Shown here: in pieces, positions 34,880 to 43,090 of the stretch
Numbering within the stretch: position 1 is the first letter of the stretch
Layout of the letters: each line of letters opens with the position of its first letter
Assembly: GCF_000968055.1 (NCBI RefSeq)
Contig: NC_022538.1
Location: forward strand, 1,275,499 to 1,339,498
Origin: Alteracholeplasma palmae J233
Lineage (GTDB): Bacteria; Bacillota_I; Bacilli_A; Acholeplasmatales; Acholeplasmataceae
Reading direction: 5' to 3'
Length of the DNA stretch: 64,000 nucleotides
The notes under the pieces: model-generated
What the model was told of the DNA's origin: nothing
Seen by the model: only the letters and a program-made list of their open reading frames with translations
The model's database searches: none
Made by a program: the position numbers and the translations under genes

Positions 34880-36706
34880 TTATATTAAATTATAACTATT
34901 TTCTTTTTCTTGCATAAACTGATTCTTATATAAATCAAAGTAAGAACCACGTTTTTTTAGTAATTCATTGTGGGTACCGATTTCAATAATTTTTCCCATT
35001 TCAAGCATGACAATTAAATCTGAATGAACGATTGTTGAAAGTCTATGTGCTACAATCAAGCTCGTTCTATTTTTCAGTAATGTTTGTGTAGCTTCTTGAA
35101 TGATTTGTTCTGCCTCTGAGTCAATTGAAGAGGTTGCTTCATCTAAAATAAGTATTTTAGGATCTGCAATAATCGCTCTAGCAAAGGATATTAATTGTTT
35201 TTGCCCTAAAGATAAGAGGTTTCCACCTTCACCAACAAATGTATCATATCCGTTTTCTAATTTCATAATAAACTCATGTGCTCCAATTGCTTTAGAAGCA
35301 CTTATTACTTCTTCATCGGTTGCGTCTAGTTTCCCATATTTAATATTTTCTTTAATAGTTGTACTAAATAAATGAGGTGACTGTAAGACATAACCTAGTT
35401 TAGAATGTAACCAATGAATACTTCTTTCTCTATATTCTTTTCCATCGATAAGAAGTTCTCCTTTTGTTGGTTCATAAAATCTAGAAATTAAATTAACTAG
35501 TGTGGTTTTACCAGATCCAGTATGTCCTACTAATGCCACACTTTGTCCAGCTTTTATTTTTAAATTAAAGTCTTCCAGAATTGTTTCATTTTCTTTATAT
35601 TGGAATCCTACATTTTTAAACTCTATTGTTTCTTTTAAATCTTCCCAGTTTTCTTTTTTATCATGAAATAAACTGCCGTACTTTTCTGTTACTTCTTGTG
35701 TATCTGTAATAGCTGGTTTTTCTTCAATTAATTCAACAATTCTTTCCGCTGATGCTTGTGCCTGTTGGATACTTGAAAGCACATTGGTTAATTGCATGAT
35801 AGGGTCAAAGAAACTTGTTGTTGAGCGAATAAATAAGAATAAAACTGATATTTTTATTGTATTATTAATTACTTCTAAGCTTCCTGTATACATAACAAGT
35901 GCCACTGTTAAATAAGATATAATTAATAAGCTTGATGACATTAATGCCGATGTACTTACAGCTTTAATGCTTGATTTTTTCATTTTATTTGAAACATTTA
36001 CAAATTCATCTAAATTTTCTTTTTCAATAACTAAACTCTTAGTTGTCTTAGCACCTAGAAAACTTTCACTATATTTAGCAGTTAAATCAGAGTTATACTT
36101 TCTTGCTAATCGGTGATTCTTTAAAATAAATTTTTTATAGATAAATGCAACCGCAAGCATCACTGGTACAGAGGCTAAAACAATGAGTGCCAATTTATAT
36201 GAATATATGAATAAGACTACTAAGGTCAATATCATACTAAAGACTGACCATACTAAATCAAGTAATGACCATGAAATAACATTTGCTAATCGCTTAGAGT
36301 CAGAAGTCATTCTTGCCATGATCCAACCTTGTGGGGTCAAATCAAAATATGAGAAAGATAGTTTTTGTAAGTTATTAAAGGCTTGTCTTCTTAATTCATA
36401 ATTTACATTAGATTCTATGATACTACCTTGTCTAATAAATCCCCATACTATTAAACCAAAAGCAATCGCAAAGATGACATTAACGATAATATAAGGAATC
36501 AGTGTATCAAATTTTCCAGCATCAACGAACTCATCAATTGCATATGTGTTTAAAACTGGGATAACGGCTTCCATTGCTGCTAGTAAAGTTGCTAGAATAA
36601 CTAAGATGATAATTTTTTTCTTTTCTTTTAAAACGATATTAAATATTTTTTTCCAAACGCCTAATGATATTTTCTTTACTACATCTTCTTTTTCTTGTTG
36701 ATTCAT
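34880..36706 (-). CDS. heterodimeric ABC exporter subunit (consensus Walker B glutamate)
   Basis: A 608-residue half-transporter with six helices and an ATPase domain from about residue 365. Walker A GHTGSGKTTLV; signature LSLGQKQLIS, degenerate at the second glycine; Walker B ILILDEATSSIDSEAE with an intact catalytic glutamate; IVAHRLST. It pairs with the 606-residue partner whose signature is normal but whose glutamate is lost, giving one consensus and one degenerate site. It overlaps the partner gene by four bases, so both are translated together. A multidrug or peptide exporter is likely; the substrate is unknown. Confidence 0.9.
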   Translation of the reverse strand: MNQQEKEDVVKKISLGVWKKIFNIVLKEKKKIIILVILATLLAAMEAVIPVLNTYAIDEFVDAGKFDTLIPYIIVNVIFAIAFGLIVWGFIRQGSIIESNVNYELRRQAFNNLQKLSFSYFDLTPQGWIMARMTSDSKRLANVISWSLLDLVWSVFSMILTLVVLFIYSYKLALIVLASVPVMLAVAFIYKKFILKNHRLARKYNSDLTAKYSESFLGAKTTKSLVIEKENLDEFVNVSNKMKKSSIKAVSTSALMSSSLLIISYLTVALVMYTGSLEVINNTIKISVLFLFIRSTTSFFDPIMQLTNVLSSIQQAQASAERIVELIEEKPAITDTQEVTEKYGSLFHDKKENWEDLKETIEFKNVGFQYKENETILEDFNLKIKAGQSVALVGHTGSGKTTLVNLISRFYEPTKGELLIDGKEYRERSIHWLHSKLGYVLQSPHLFSTTIKENIKYGKLDATDEEVISASKAIGAHEFIMKLENGYDTFVGEGGNLLSLGQKQLISFARAIIADPKILILDEATSSIDSEAEQIIQEATQTLLKNRTSLIVAHRLSTIVHSDLIVMLEMGKIIEIGTHNELLKKRGSYFDLYKNQFMQEKENSYNLI

Positions 36707-38523
36707 TCTTTTTCACCCTCTTTCACTAATTTCAAGAACTCTTCTTCTAGTGCTCCTTGAATAGCCCATAGTTTTTTATAAAGTCCTTCTTTTTTACTTA
36801 AACTGCTATGTGTTCCAACAGCTTCTACTCTACCATCATTTAATACGATGATCTTATTTGTTTCTTTTGCTGTTGTAATACGGTGAGTAATAATAATAGT
36901 TGTTCTATCTTTATCTTCTTTTTTAAGGGCTTTTCTAATTGCTAAATCTGTCTTATTATCTAAAGCACTTAAAGCATCATCAAATATTAAAATTGGTTTA
37001 TCTGAAATAAGAATACGAGCGATTGCAACTCTTTGTTTTTGTCCACCTGATAAAGTTGTTCCTTGTTCACCAACGACTGTTTCATACCCGTTTTTAAATG
37101 TTTTGATATCTTTTTCAAGTGCAGCGATTGTTGCTGCTTTAATTACTTGCTCATTATTTACTAAGGGATTTGCAATAGAAATATTTTGATAAACTGTTTT
37201 GCTATATAAGAATGGGTCTTGTAAAACTGTTCCTATATTTTTTCTAATATATTGTTTTTTAATTTCTTTTAATTCAATACCATCAATGGTAATAGATCCT
37301 TCATAATCATACATTCTTAATAGTAAATTAATAATTGTCGATTTTCCAGAACCTGTTTTTCCTATAAAAGCAACTGTTTCACCAGGTAAGATTTCAAAAT
37401 TAATTTTATCTAATAAATGTTCTTTCCCATCTGGAAACTTAAAACTAACATCTTTAAAAATGATATGTCCTTTAATCTCTGGTGTTTTTTCACCATCATT
37501 TTTATATTCTTTTTCTTGTTGAAAAATATGTTCAATACGATCAGAGGCAACAAGAGCTTTACCAAAATCATTAATCATTCTACCTAAACCTCTAACAGGC
37601 CATATGAGCATGCCTACTAGCATTAGAGCACTTGAGACTGATGATACATCCATAATTCCCTTTGATGCATAATATACACCTAAAAGAATCACTGCTAAAA
37701 ATTGTAACATCATTAAAAAGTCCATACTTCCCCAATAAACAGCAACTAATTTAGTTGCTTTTATTTCAGTATCTCTAAAAGCACTATTTTTACTTTCTAA
37801 TTTTGAAACTTCATATTTTTCATTAGCAAATGCTCTAACCACTCTAGCAGCTGATACATTTTCTTGAATCACTACCATTACTTCTGATTCTTTTTCTTCT
37901 ACTTTTTTAAATAATTTATCAATTTTGAAGAAATACCAGATAGATGCTACTGCTGTAATTGGAATGATTGCTAAAGATATCCACATAATTGTAGGATTAA
38001 TAAAATACATTTGATATGATCCAAAAGAAAGGGTTGCTATTAAGCCAATAAAATCAATAGATCTCATCGCAACAAACGATGTTGTAGTATCCACGTCTGA
38101 AGTCACTCTTTGAATTAAGTCTCCTGAGTCAACATTATTGTGATACTCATAACTTAAGTCTTGGATGTGATCATAAAGACCAATTCTTAATTTTCTAGAA
38201 ACATTTTCTTGTAAGTTTCCCTTAACTCTAGATTCAACGTATAAACTGATAAACCTAGCAATTTGCCAAGTTAGCAGAACTGCAATCGTTGCGACGACAA
38301 TTTGTAAAATATCTTTATATTGATTTAAAAAATTAAGAATGAAGGCAGGAAGATTAACATCACTAGCTGTTACATTTTGATTTTCTAAAGCCTTAATAAG
38401 ATATTGTGTAAATAAAGGAACGTAAGAATATGTCATTCTATGAACTATTGTCAATATAATCGCAAATAAGAACAGCCATATATTCCCTTTTAATAATTTA
38501 AATAATTGTTTGATTCGTTTCAT
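36703..38523 (-). CDS. heterodimeric ABC exporter subunit (degenerate Walker B)
   Basis: A 606-residue half-transporter. Walker A GKTGSGKSTIINL; signature LSGGQKQRVAIARI; Walker B ILIFDDALSALDNKTD, with Asp for the catalytic Glu; IITHRITT in place of the usual IAHRLST. The ATPase domain therefore supplies the degenerate site of a heterodimer with the gene downstream. GGAGG lies 13 bases before ATG 38523. It is the first exporter gene after a 28-codon ORF and an attenuator-like terminator, in the same arrangement as the bmrB leader and bmrCD of Bacillus. Expression is probably controlled by that leader. Confidence 0.9.
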   Translation of the reverse strand: MKRIKQLFKLLKGNIWLFLFAIILTIVHRMTYSYVPLFTQYLIKALENQNVTASDVNLPAFILNFLNQYKDILQIVVATIAVLLTWQIARFISLYVESRVKGNLQENVSRKLRIGLYDHIQDLSYEYHNNVDSGDLIQRVTSDVDTTTSFVAMRSIDFIGLIATLSFGSYQMYFINPTIMWISLAIIPITAVASIWYFFKIDKLFKKVEEKESEVMVVIQENVSAARVVRAFANEKYEVSKLESKNSAFRDTEIKATKLVAVYWGSMDFLMMLQFLAVILLGVYYASKGIMDVSSVSSALMLVGMLIWPVRGLGRMINDFGKALVASDRIEHIFQQEKEYKNDGEKTPEIKGHIIFKDVSFKFPDGKEHLLDKINFEILPGETVAFIGKTGSGKSTIINLLLRMYDYEGSITIDGIELKEIKKQYIRKNIGTVLQDPFLYSKTVYQNISIANPLVNNEQVIKAATIAALEKDIKTFKNGYETVVGEQGTTLSGGQKQRVAIARILISDKPILIFDDALSALDNKTDLAIRKALKKEDKDRTTIIITHRITTAKETNKIIVLNDGRVEAVGTHSSLSKKEGLYKKLWAIQGALEEEFLKLVKEGEKE

Positions 38524-38550
38524 TTTATTCTTTCCTCCGTAATTTAGGCA

Positions 38551-38596
38551 ATAAAAAAGCCTGTGTTTTTATGCTTTCATAATATACACAGGCTTT
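38551..38596 (-). terminator. attenuator-like terminator between small ORF and exporter genes
   Basis: A perfect 10-bp stem (38556-38565 with 38587-38596; CACAGGC core) enclosing a 21-base loop with a smaller TTATG/CATAA hairpin inside, then TTTTTTATT on the minus strand. It lies 40 bases after the stop of the 28-codon ORF and 28 bases before the first exporter gene, so transcription of the exporters must pass it. I found no convincing anti-terminator strand. Confidence 0.85.
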
Positions 38597-38635
38597 CATT
38601 ATTTATAATAAATATAAAAAGAAATCACAAACAGA

Positions 38636-38722
38636 TTAAAGGCTGCTTACGGTGATATTATGAATGAATGTTGTTAAATCGACTTGCATCATTGATGCTG
38701 ACATAGTGTATAATTTGTTCAT
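38636..38722 (-). CDS. 28-residue small ORF, probable leader peptide
   Basis: ATG at 38722 has AGAGGTGAGACGA directly in front, one of the best ribosome sites in the window, and the frame ends with TAA at 38638-38636 after 28 codons. The peptide begins MNKLYTMSASMMQ, with a doublet of Met and no charged residues apart from one K, one D and a C-terminal H; it has no obvious signal peptide. It sits on its own promoter between the XRE-TPR regulator gene and an attenuator-like terminator. Two readings are possible: a translated leader whose stalling controls the exporter (as bmrB), or a peptide signal for the regulator (RRNPP systems often have a small peptide gene next to the receptor). The first fits the terminator better. 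Confidence 0.6.
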   Translation of the reverse strand: MNKLYTMSASMMQVDLTTFIHNITVSSL

Positions 38723-38754
38723 TCGTCTCACCTCTTTCTTCTTTGTTCTAAACA

Positions 38755-38784
38755 ATTGTATCATAGTTATATTTCAAAATACAA
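38755..38784 (-). promoter_or_regulatory. promoter of the small ORF and exporter operon
   Basis: TTGTAT (38784-38779) and TACAAT (38760-38755) on the minus strand, 18 bases apart. It starts 19 bases after the stop of the regulator gene. The transcript would have a 5' leader of roughly 25 bases before the small ORF. Confidence 0.65.
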
Positions 38785-38802
38785 CCTTTTTTTAAGTTAT
38801 TG

Positions 38803-40017
38803 TTAAGATTTTGATAATAATGTTAGTTTTCTTGTAATAAATTGACTAAAATTGGTGCCATCTTTATAAAAAGTTCTATTTTGATACTCTTTTAATCCAT
38901 GTTCTAGGAAGAATAAATTTGTTTCTACATAATCTACCCAGTAGGGATTAAGTGTTATAGTTTCTTTTAAGTATTCTAAGACATCTGTATTAGATAAGTT
39001 TAATTTCACTTTATAGTAACTGTGGATATAAAAATTTTCTTTAAATGAAAAAGTATTTTTTATTAAAATTAAATCTTTTAAGTCTTTTTCTTTTCCTAGA
39101 GTATCTAAAGTTTTAAGTTTTAGAATATAACTATGTTCAGTATGCGTTTTTTCAACTAGTTCTAGTGCTAACTCATACTGTTTATGGTAGTAAAGATTTT
39201 TTGCAAGTAAATAGAATTTAATTTCTTTATCTGCTGAAATAAGTTTATGCACTTCGTTTTTAAAAACTAAATGATTTTCATATTTAGAAAGATATTCTAA
39301 ATAACTTAACTTTAAATCTTGTGCAAGTTCAAAATATTCATGTTCTATTAAAAGTGATAATTCCTTTTTATATTCATTGAGGATTGTTGCTTGTTGGTTA
39401 ATTTTAAAGGCATGCTTTAACTTCCAAAAGGTAATTAAGTGTGTTAGTTGATAATGATCATACTCAATTTCTTTGATTTCATTCATCAGTTGGTATGCGT
39501 ATTGATTAAGACCTTTATAATATAATTCTATAGCTGTAAATAAAACATACATAAGTATTTCCTGGTTATTAAAATTTTTAATATATCCTGAAAGTTCCTC
39601 ATGTGCTAACTCTAAACCTTCAAAATTCATCTGACTAATTTGATAAATCATTTGTAATAACTTTCCTTGATAAGAAGATATGCCAAAATTATTGATATTA
39701 GAATCTATTTCTTTTTTATAGAAAGTATCATTAACAATTTGTTCATACAGCTCTGTTATTTTTTTATCTTCTATAGAATGTGTGTCAGGTAGTTTAAATC
39801 TTTTAGCAAAATCTACTAAAAATTTATCACTTGGCTCAATCATATTATTCTCTACTTTTGATAAATAAGAAACACTACATATACCCTCTGCACCCTCCTC
39901 AAGTGTCATTTTAAACTTTTTTCTTTGGTGTTTAATGGTTGACCCTATTGTTTTTTGATGCAACGTAGATAATTTTCTTATTTCTAATTGTCTTTTAAAA
40001 TAATTAAGTGGTATCAA
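38803..40017 (-). CDS. XRE-family regulator with TPR-like C-terminal domain
   Basis: TTG start at 40017 with GGGAG eight to nine bases upstream. A 404-residue protein with an N-terminal HTH_3 (residues about 22-80: IGSTIKHQRKKFKMTLEEGA, VSYLSKVENNMIEPSDKFLV) and about 320 residues of helical pairs (for example YLEYLSKYENHLVFKNEVHK, LAKNLYYHKQYELALELVEK) that look like tetratricopeptide repeats. This is the Rgg/PlcR/Rap-type (RRNPP) arrangement, whose members bind short peptides. The TPR call is from helix spacing, not from a database. The next gene on the same strand is the 28-codon ORF. Whether that peptide is its ligand is open. Confidence 0.8.
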   Translation of the reverse strand: MIPLNYFKRQLEIRKLSTLHQKTIGSTIKHQRKKFKMTLEEGAEGICSVSYLSKVENNMIEPSDKFLVDFAKRFKLPDTHSIEDKKITELYEQIVNDTFYKKEIDSNINNFGISSYQGKLLQMIYQISQMNFEGLELAHEELSGYIKNFNNQEILMYVLFTAIELYYKGLNQYAYQLMNEIKEIEYDHYQLTHLITFWKLKHAFKINQQATILNEYKKELSLLIEHEYFELAQDLKLSYLEYLSKYENHLVFKNEVHKLISADKEIKFYLLAKNLYYHKQYELALELVEKTHTEHSYILKLKTLDTLGKEKDLKDLILIKNTFSFKENFYIHSYYKVKLNLSNTDVLEYLKETITLNPYWVDYVETNLFFLEHGLKEYQNRTFYKDGTNFSQFITRKLTLLSKS

Positions 40018-40115
40018 ATTTATAACTCCCTTCTTTATGAATCAAATTATATATAAATAGAAAAACTATTTCCATCATATTTTTATTTAACCCTAAAAGA
40101 AAAAAGCTATAAAAA

Positions 40116-40140
40116 ATAAAAAACGAGTTTTTCACTCGTT
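40116..40140 (-). terminator. terminator overlapping the end of nth
   Basis: A 7-bp perfect stem (40122-40128 with 40134-40140) overlapping the last codons of nth, with a minus-strand tract TTTTTTATTTTTT. It closes the mvaS-recG-plsX-rnc-dnaD-nth operon. Confidence 0.85.
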
Positions 40141-40773
40141 TCTTGATTCTTTTTTATGATATTTATCACACTCTAAAACTAGAATAACTCCTTCTACTTC
40201 AGGGTTTCTTGCTTTTAAGTAGTATCTTCCAAATAAAATAAATTGATGATGCAATCTTGACCATGATTCTTTTGGGAAAAAGTCCATTAACTTTTGTTCT
40301 ATTTCTAAAACAGAGTCTTTACGAGTGGCAATTTGTAACATACGAGTCACTCTAGCAACATGCGTATCAACGGCAAATGCTGGTATGTTAAAAGCATTGC
40401 TTAAGACAACGTTAGCAGTTTTTCTTCCTACTCCAGTTAATGATTCTAAGTCTTCTCTATTATTTGGAACAATACTGTTAAAGTTTTTATATAAACTTTC
40501 TGATAGAGATTTAATATACTTAGCTTTATTTTTATAAAGTCCAATTCCTTTTAATATTCTCTCTAAATCTTCTAATTCTGCATCCTTCATTTTTTCTGGT
40601 GTTGGGTATTTAGAAAAAAGTTCAGGTGTTACTTTATTAACCGCTTTATCTGTAGTTTGAGCACTCAAAACAACAGCCACAAGCAATTCAAAATTGTTAG
40701 TAAAATCAAGTTCAGGTTTTGGATCAGGTATGAGTTTATCTAGATAGTCAATAATGAATTCTTGTTTTGTCAT
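40132..40773 (-). CDS. nth: endonuclease III-like DNA glycosylase without iron-sulfur cysteines
   Basis: A 213-residue HhH glycosylase. LTGVGRKTANVVLSNAF contains the hairpin and catalytic lysine, and VDTHVARVTRML the catalytic aspartate, so both base excision and AP-lyase residues are present. The family's C-terminal C-x6-C-x2-C-x5-C loop for a [4Fe-4S] cluster is replaced by ARNPEVEGVILVLECDKYHK, with only one cysteine, so no cluster can form. It repairs oxidised pyrimidines. It follows dnaD with a one-base overlap as in Bacillus. A terminator lies in its last codons. Family assignment is firm; activity without the cluster is inference. Confidence 0.9.
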   Translation of the reverse strand: MTKQEFIIDYLDKLIPDPKPELDFTNNFELLVAVVLSAQTTDKAVNKVTPELFSKYPTPEKMKDAELEDLERILKGIGLYKNKAKYIKSLSESLYKNFNSIVPNNREDLESLTGVGRKTANVVLSNAFNIPAFAVDTHVARVTRMLQIATRKDSVLEIEQKLMDFFPKESWSRLHHQFILFGRYYLKARNPEVEGVILVLECDKYHKKESRNE

Positions 40774-41390
40774 TATTTTATACCCTTATAGATTCTATCA
40801 AGCATCTTATCTGCATCTGAATCTTCTTCAACATTAAATAGATCTTTTTGATTTAAAAGTCTTTCAATATACCTAACAGATAGTCTTCCTGATAGTTCTG
40901 ATTCTTTAATTAATTCCATAATTCTGTTATGATCGTATTCTTGTTTTTCATACCAATTTCTAACGATTTCTAATTCATATGCAGAAAGTGGTTTTCTAAT
41001 GCCTGCTTCTAAGCTATCAATTGCTTTAGAAATATTATTTTCTACTTGATCCATTTTCTTTTTATTTTCATCTTCTAAATATAAGTCTTCAATTTTATCA
41101 AATGTATGGTCTAAACTAAAAAGTTCTCTAGTCTTGCCGTCTTTTGTTTCAAGATAGAAACTAATAAATTGTTTATCTAATAGACTTTCAATAATTCCAC
41201 CAGTTTGATCTAAATTCATATCTACTTTTTTAGCAAGAACTGTAATACTAAACGTTCTTTTTTTATAATAACTAAATAGGGTTAACAATACTAATAATTC
41301 TTGGCTATTTAAAGATAATCTTTGATACTCTCTTGTTAGAATTTTTTCTATAGATAAATCTGCTTCTTCATAAAGTCTTTTAATCAGCAT
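40773..41390 (-). CDS. dnaD: DnaD-family primosomal protein
   Basis: A 205-residue protein with an N-terminal winged-helix-like part (LNSQELLVLLTLFSYYKKRT, VLAKKVDMNLDQTGGIIESL) and a C-terminal DnaB_2-type helical domain (RKPLSAYELEIVRNWYEKQEYDHN). The second domain's LSAYELEIVRNWYE is the conserved signature of DnaD, which remodels DNA in the DnaA-DnaD-DnaB helicase loading pathway. It lies between rnc and nth, exactly adjoining nth, and matches the dnaD-nth order of Bacillus. It is shorter than the 232 residues of B. subtilis, mostly in the C-terminal tail. Confidence 0.88.
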   Translation of the reverse strand: MLIKRLYEEADLSIEKILTREYQRLSLNSQELLVLLTLFSYYKKRTFSITVLAKKVDMNLDQTGGIIESLLDKQFISFYLETKDGKTRELFSLDHTFDKIEDLYLEDENKKKMDQVENNISKAIDSLEAGIRKPLSAYELEIVRNWYEKQEYDHNRIMELIKESELSGRLSVRYIERLLNQKDLFNVEEDSDADKMLDRIYKGIK

Positions 41391-41392
41391 CT

Positions 41393-42049
41393 TTATTCTC
41401 CTCTGGCAACGATAGATAAAGCCTTTTTAGCGGCCATTTGTTCGGCTTCTTTCTTAGTTTTACCTGAACCTGATCCTAAAAGGATATCTTCTAAATATAC
41501 TTCTGCAACAAATTCTTTATTATGAGCAGGCCCTTTTTCTAACACAATTTGATAATTGATTGTTCTTTTGTCTGCTTGAACTAATTCTTGTAATTTAGTT
41601 TTATAATCTTTAATATTAACGACTAAGTCCAGGTAAGGAATCACAATTTTATTAAAGACACTTTTTGCTACAAAATAGCCTAAGTCTAGGTATATCGCAC
41701 TAAAAAGTGCTTCAAAAGCATCTGCTAATATACTATTTTTTAAACCTTTTGCTTTTTCGCCTTTTCCTAATAAAATGTAGTTTTTCAAGTTTATTTTTTC
41801 AGCATAAACAACAAGTGCCTCTTCACAAACAGCTTGAGCACGTTTTTTAGTCATAACACCTTCATCATTTTTATCACTATGGTAAAGATATTCTGCCATA
41901 AATAAATCTATCACTGCATCTCCTAAAAACTCAAGTCTTTCATTGTCTTCAACTTGATTTTCATTTGCATATGAACTATGGGTAAGAGCACGTTCATATA
42001 TATTTATATTTTTAGGAGTAATTTCTAATAAATCAAACAGTTTCTTCAT
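41393..42049 (-). CDS. rnc: ribonuclease III
   Basis: A 218-residue endonuclease for double-stranded RNA (rRNA precursor processing). The RNase III signature NERLEFLGDAVIDLFMAEYL carries the metal-binding Glu and Asp; the second acidic cluster (ILADAFEALFSAIYLDLGY) is intact. Residues 148-218 form the dsRNA-binding domain (TKLQELVQADKRTINYQIVL, KTKKEAEQMAAKKAL). Length is normal for the family. Its start overlaps the end of plsX by 17 bases, and dnaD follows two bases after its stop. Active site and RNA-binding module are complete. Confidence 0.96.
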   Translation of the reverse strand: MKKLFDLLEITPKNINIYERALTHSSYANENQVEDNERLEFLGDAVIDLFMAEYLYHSDKNDEGVMTKKRAQAVCEEALVVYAEKINLKNYILLGKGEKAKGLKNSILADAFEALFSAIYLDLGYFVAKSVFNKIVIPYLDLVVNIKDYKTKLQELVQADKRTINYQIVLEKGPAHNKEFVAEVYLEDILLGSGSGKTKKEAEQMAAKKALSIVARGE

Positions 42050-43040
42050 TTTTCTCTAATAATTTTGTTACCTTACCTATAACATCTGCCTCTACTAATT
42101 CTTTTGCTTGTCTAATTCCATTATAAAATGCATAGGCATTAGATGATCCATGGGCTTTAACTACAATGTTTTGTAAACCTGCAATCATTGCACCACCTAT
42201 TTCATTTGGGTCTAGAGTTTGTTTAAATGCTTTTAAGGATTTTCTTAAAAATAATCCAACAATAAGTTTCTTAAAAAAACTATTTGTTAATTCCTTCTTT
42301 AAAACTTTACCAAGTGATTTAGCTGTACCTTCCATTGTTTTCATCGCAATATTAGCAGTGAATCCATCACTTAATAAAATATCCGCTTCTGAATCTAAAA
42401 TTTCTTTAGGTTCAACATTACCATAGAAGTTAATTTCTTTTGTGTTTGAAAGTAATTCAAAAGTTTGTACATCCAACTCGCGACCTTTTCCTGGTTCAGT
42501 TCCGATATTTAATAAACCAACTTTTGGGTTTTCAATGTGTAATAAACTTTTAGCCACAACACTTGCATAAACGGCAAAATCTAATAAGTGTTCTGGTTTT
42601 AAATCAACGTTAGCTCCACTATCTAATAAAATTCTTTTTTTATTAGTTATTGAAGGAATAATTGGAGCGATTGCTACTCTTCTCATTTGTGGCATTCTTT
42701 TTATAATCATATGTGATGCTACAACTAAGGCTTGTGTAGGTCCTGCTGATACAATTGCGTCTGCTTCTTTTTCTTTTACAGCTCTCATTGCTAAAAACAT
42801 TGAAGCATCTTTATTTTTTCTTAATTGTCCAACTGGGTCTTTTTCTCCCATGTCTAAATATTTATCTGTATGTATTACTTTTAATCTATTGTGATTGCGT
42901 AAAAATGGTGCCATCTTTTTTTCATCACCATATAAAAGGATTTCTAAATTATCAAATTTTTCTAAGGCTAGTAATACTCCTTTTACTATTTGTTCAGGAG
43001 CGTTGTCTCCACCCATACCATCAACGGCTAGTCTAATCAT
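42033..43040 (-). CDS. plsX: phosphate acyltransferase PlsX
   Basis: A 335-residue enzyme that converts acyl-ACP and phosphate to acyl-phosphate, the first step of the PlsX/PlsY phospholipid pathway. The start MIRLAVDGMGGDNAPEQIVKG is the conserved N-terminus; MGEKDPVGQLRKNKDASMFLA, GLLNIGTEPGKG and LSDGFTANIAMKTMEG match the family, and a peripheral membrane helix near residues 245-270 (FFKKLIVGLFLRKSLKAF) is typical. It is the third gene of the operon, 50 bases after recG. acpP, fabD and other genes usually found near plsX are not here, as is common in this lineage. Confidence 0.95.
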   Translation of the reverse strand: MIRLAVDGMGGDNAPEQIVKGVLLALEKFDNLEILLYGDEKKMAPFLRNHNRLKVIHTDKYLDMGEKDPVGQLRKNKDASMFLAMRAVKEKEADAIVSAGPTQALVVASHMIIKRMPQMRRVAIAPIIPSITNKKRILLDSGANVDLKPEHLLDFAVYASVVAKSLLHIENPKVGLLNIGTEPGKGRELDVQTFELLSNTKEINFYGNVEPKEILDSEADILLSDGFTANIAMKTMEGTAKSLGKVLKKELTNSFFKKLIVGLFLRKSLKAFKQTLDPNEIGGAMIAGLQNIVVKAHGSSNAYAFYNGIRQAKELVEADVIGKVTKLLEKNEETV

Positions 43041-43090
43041 ATAAATACCTCATTTCACTTTTACTTTATTATAGCACTTTTATGCTCTTT

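Noticed and set aside
38551-38596. The hairpin as the ordinary terminator of the XRE regulator gene.
   Set aside because: A new promoter and the small ORF lie between the regulator and the hairpin, and exporter transcription must pass it. A role as simple terminator cannot be fully excluded.
41565-42049. A second start of rnc inside plsX as a sign of separate regulation.
   Set aside because: The 17-base overlap is normal for this operon, and no promoter or hairpin is visible there.
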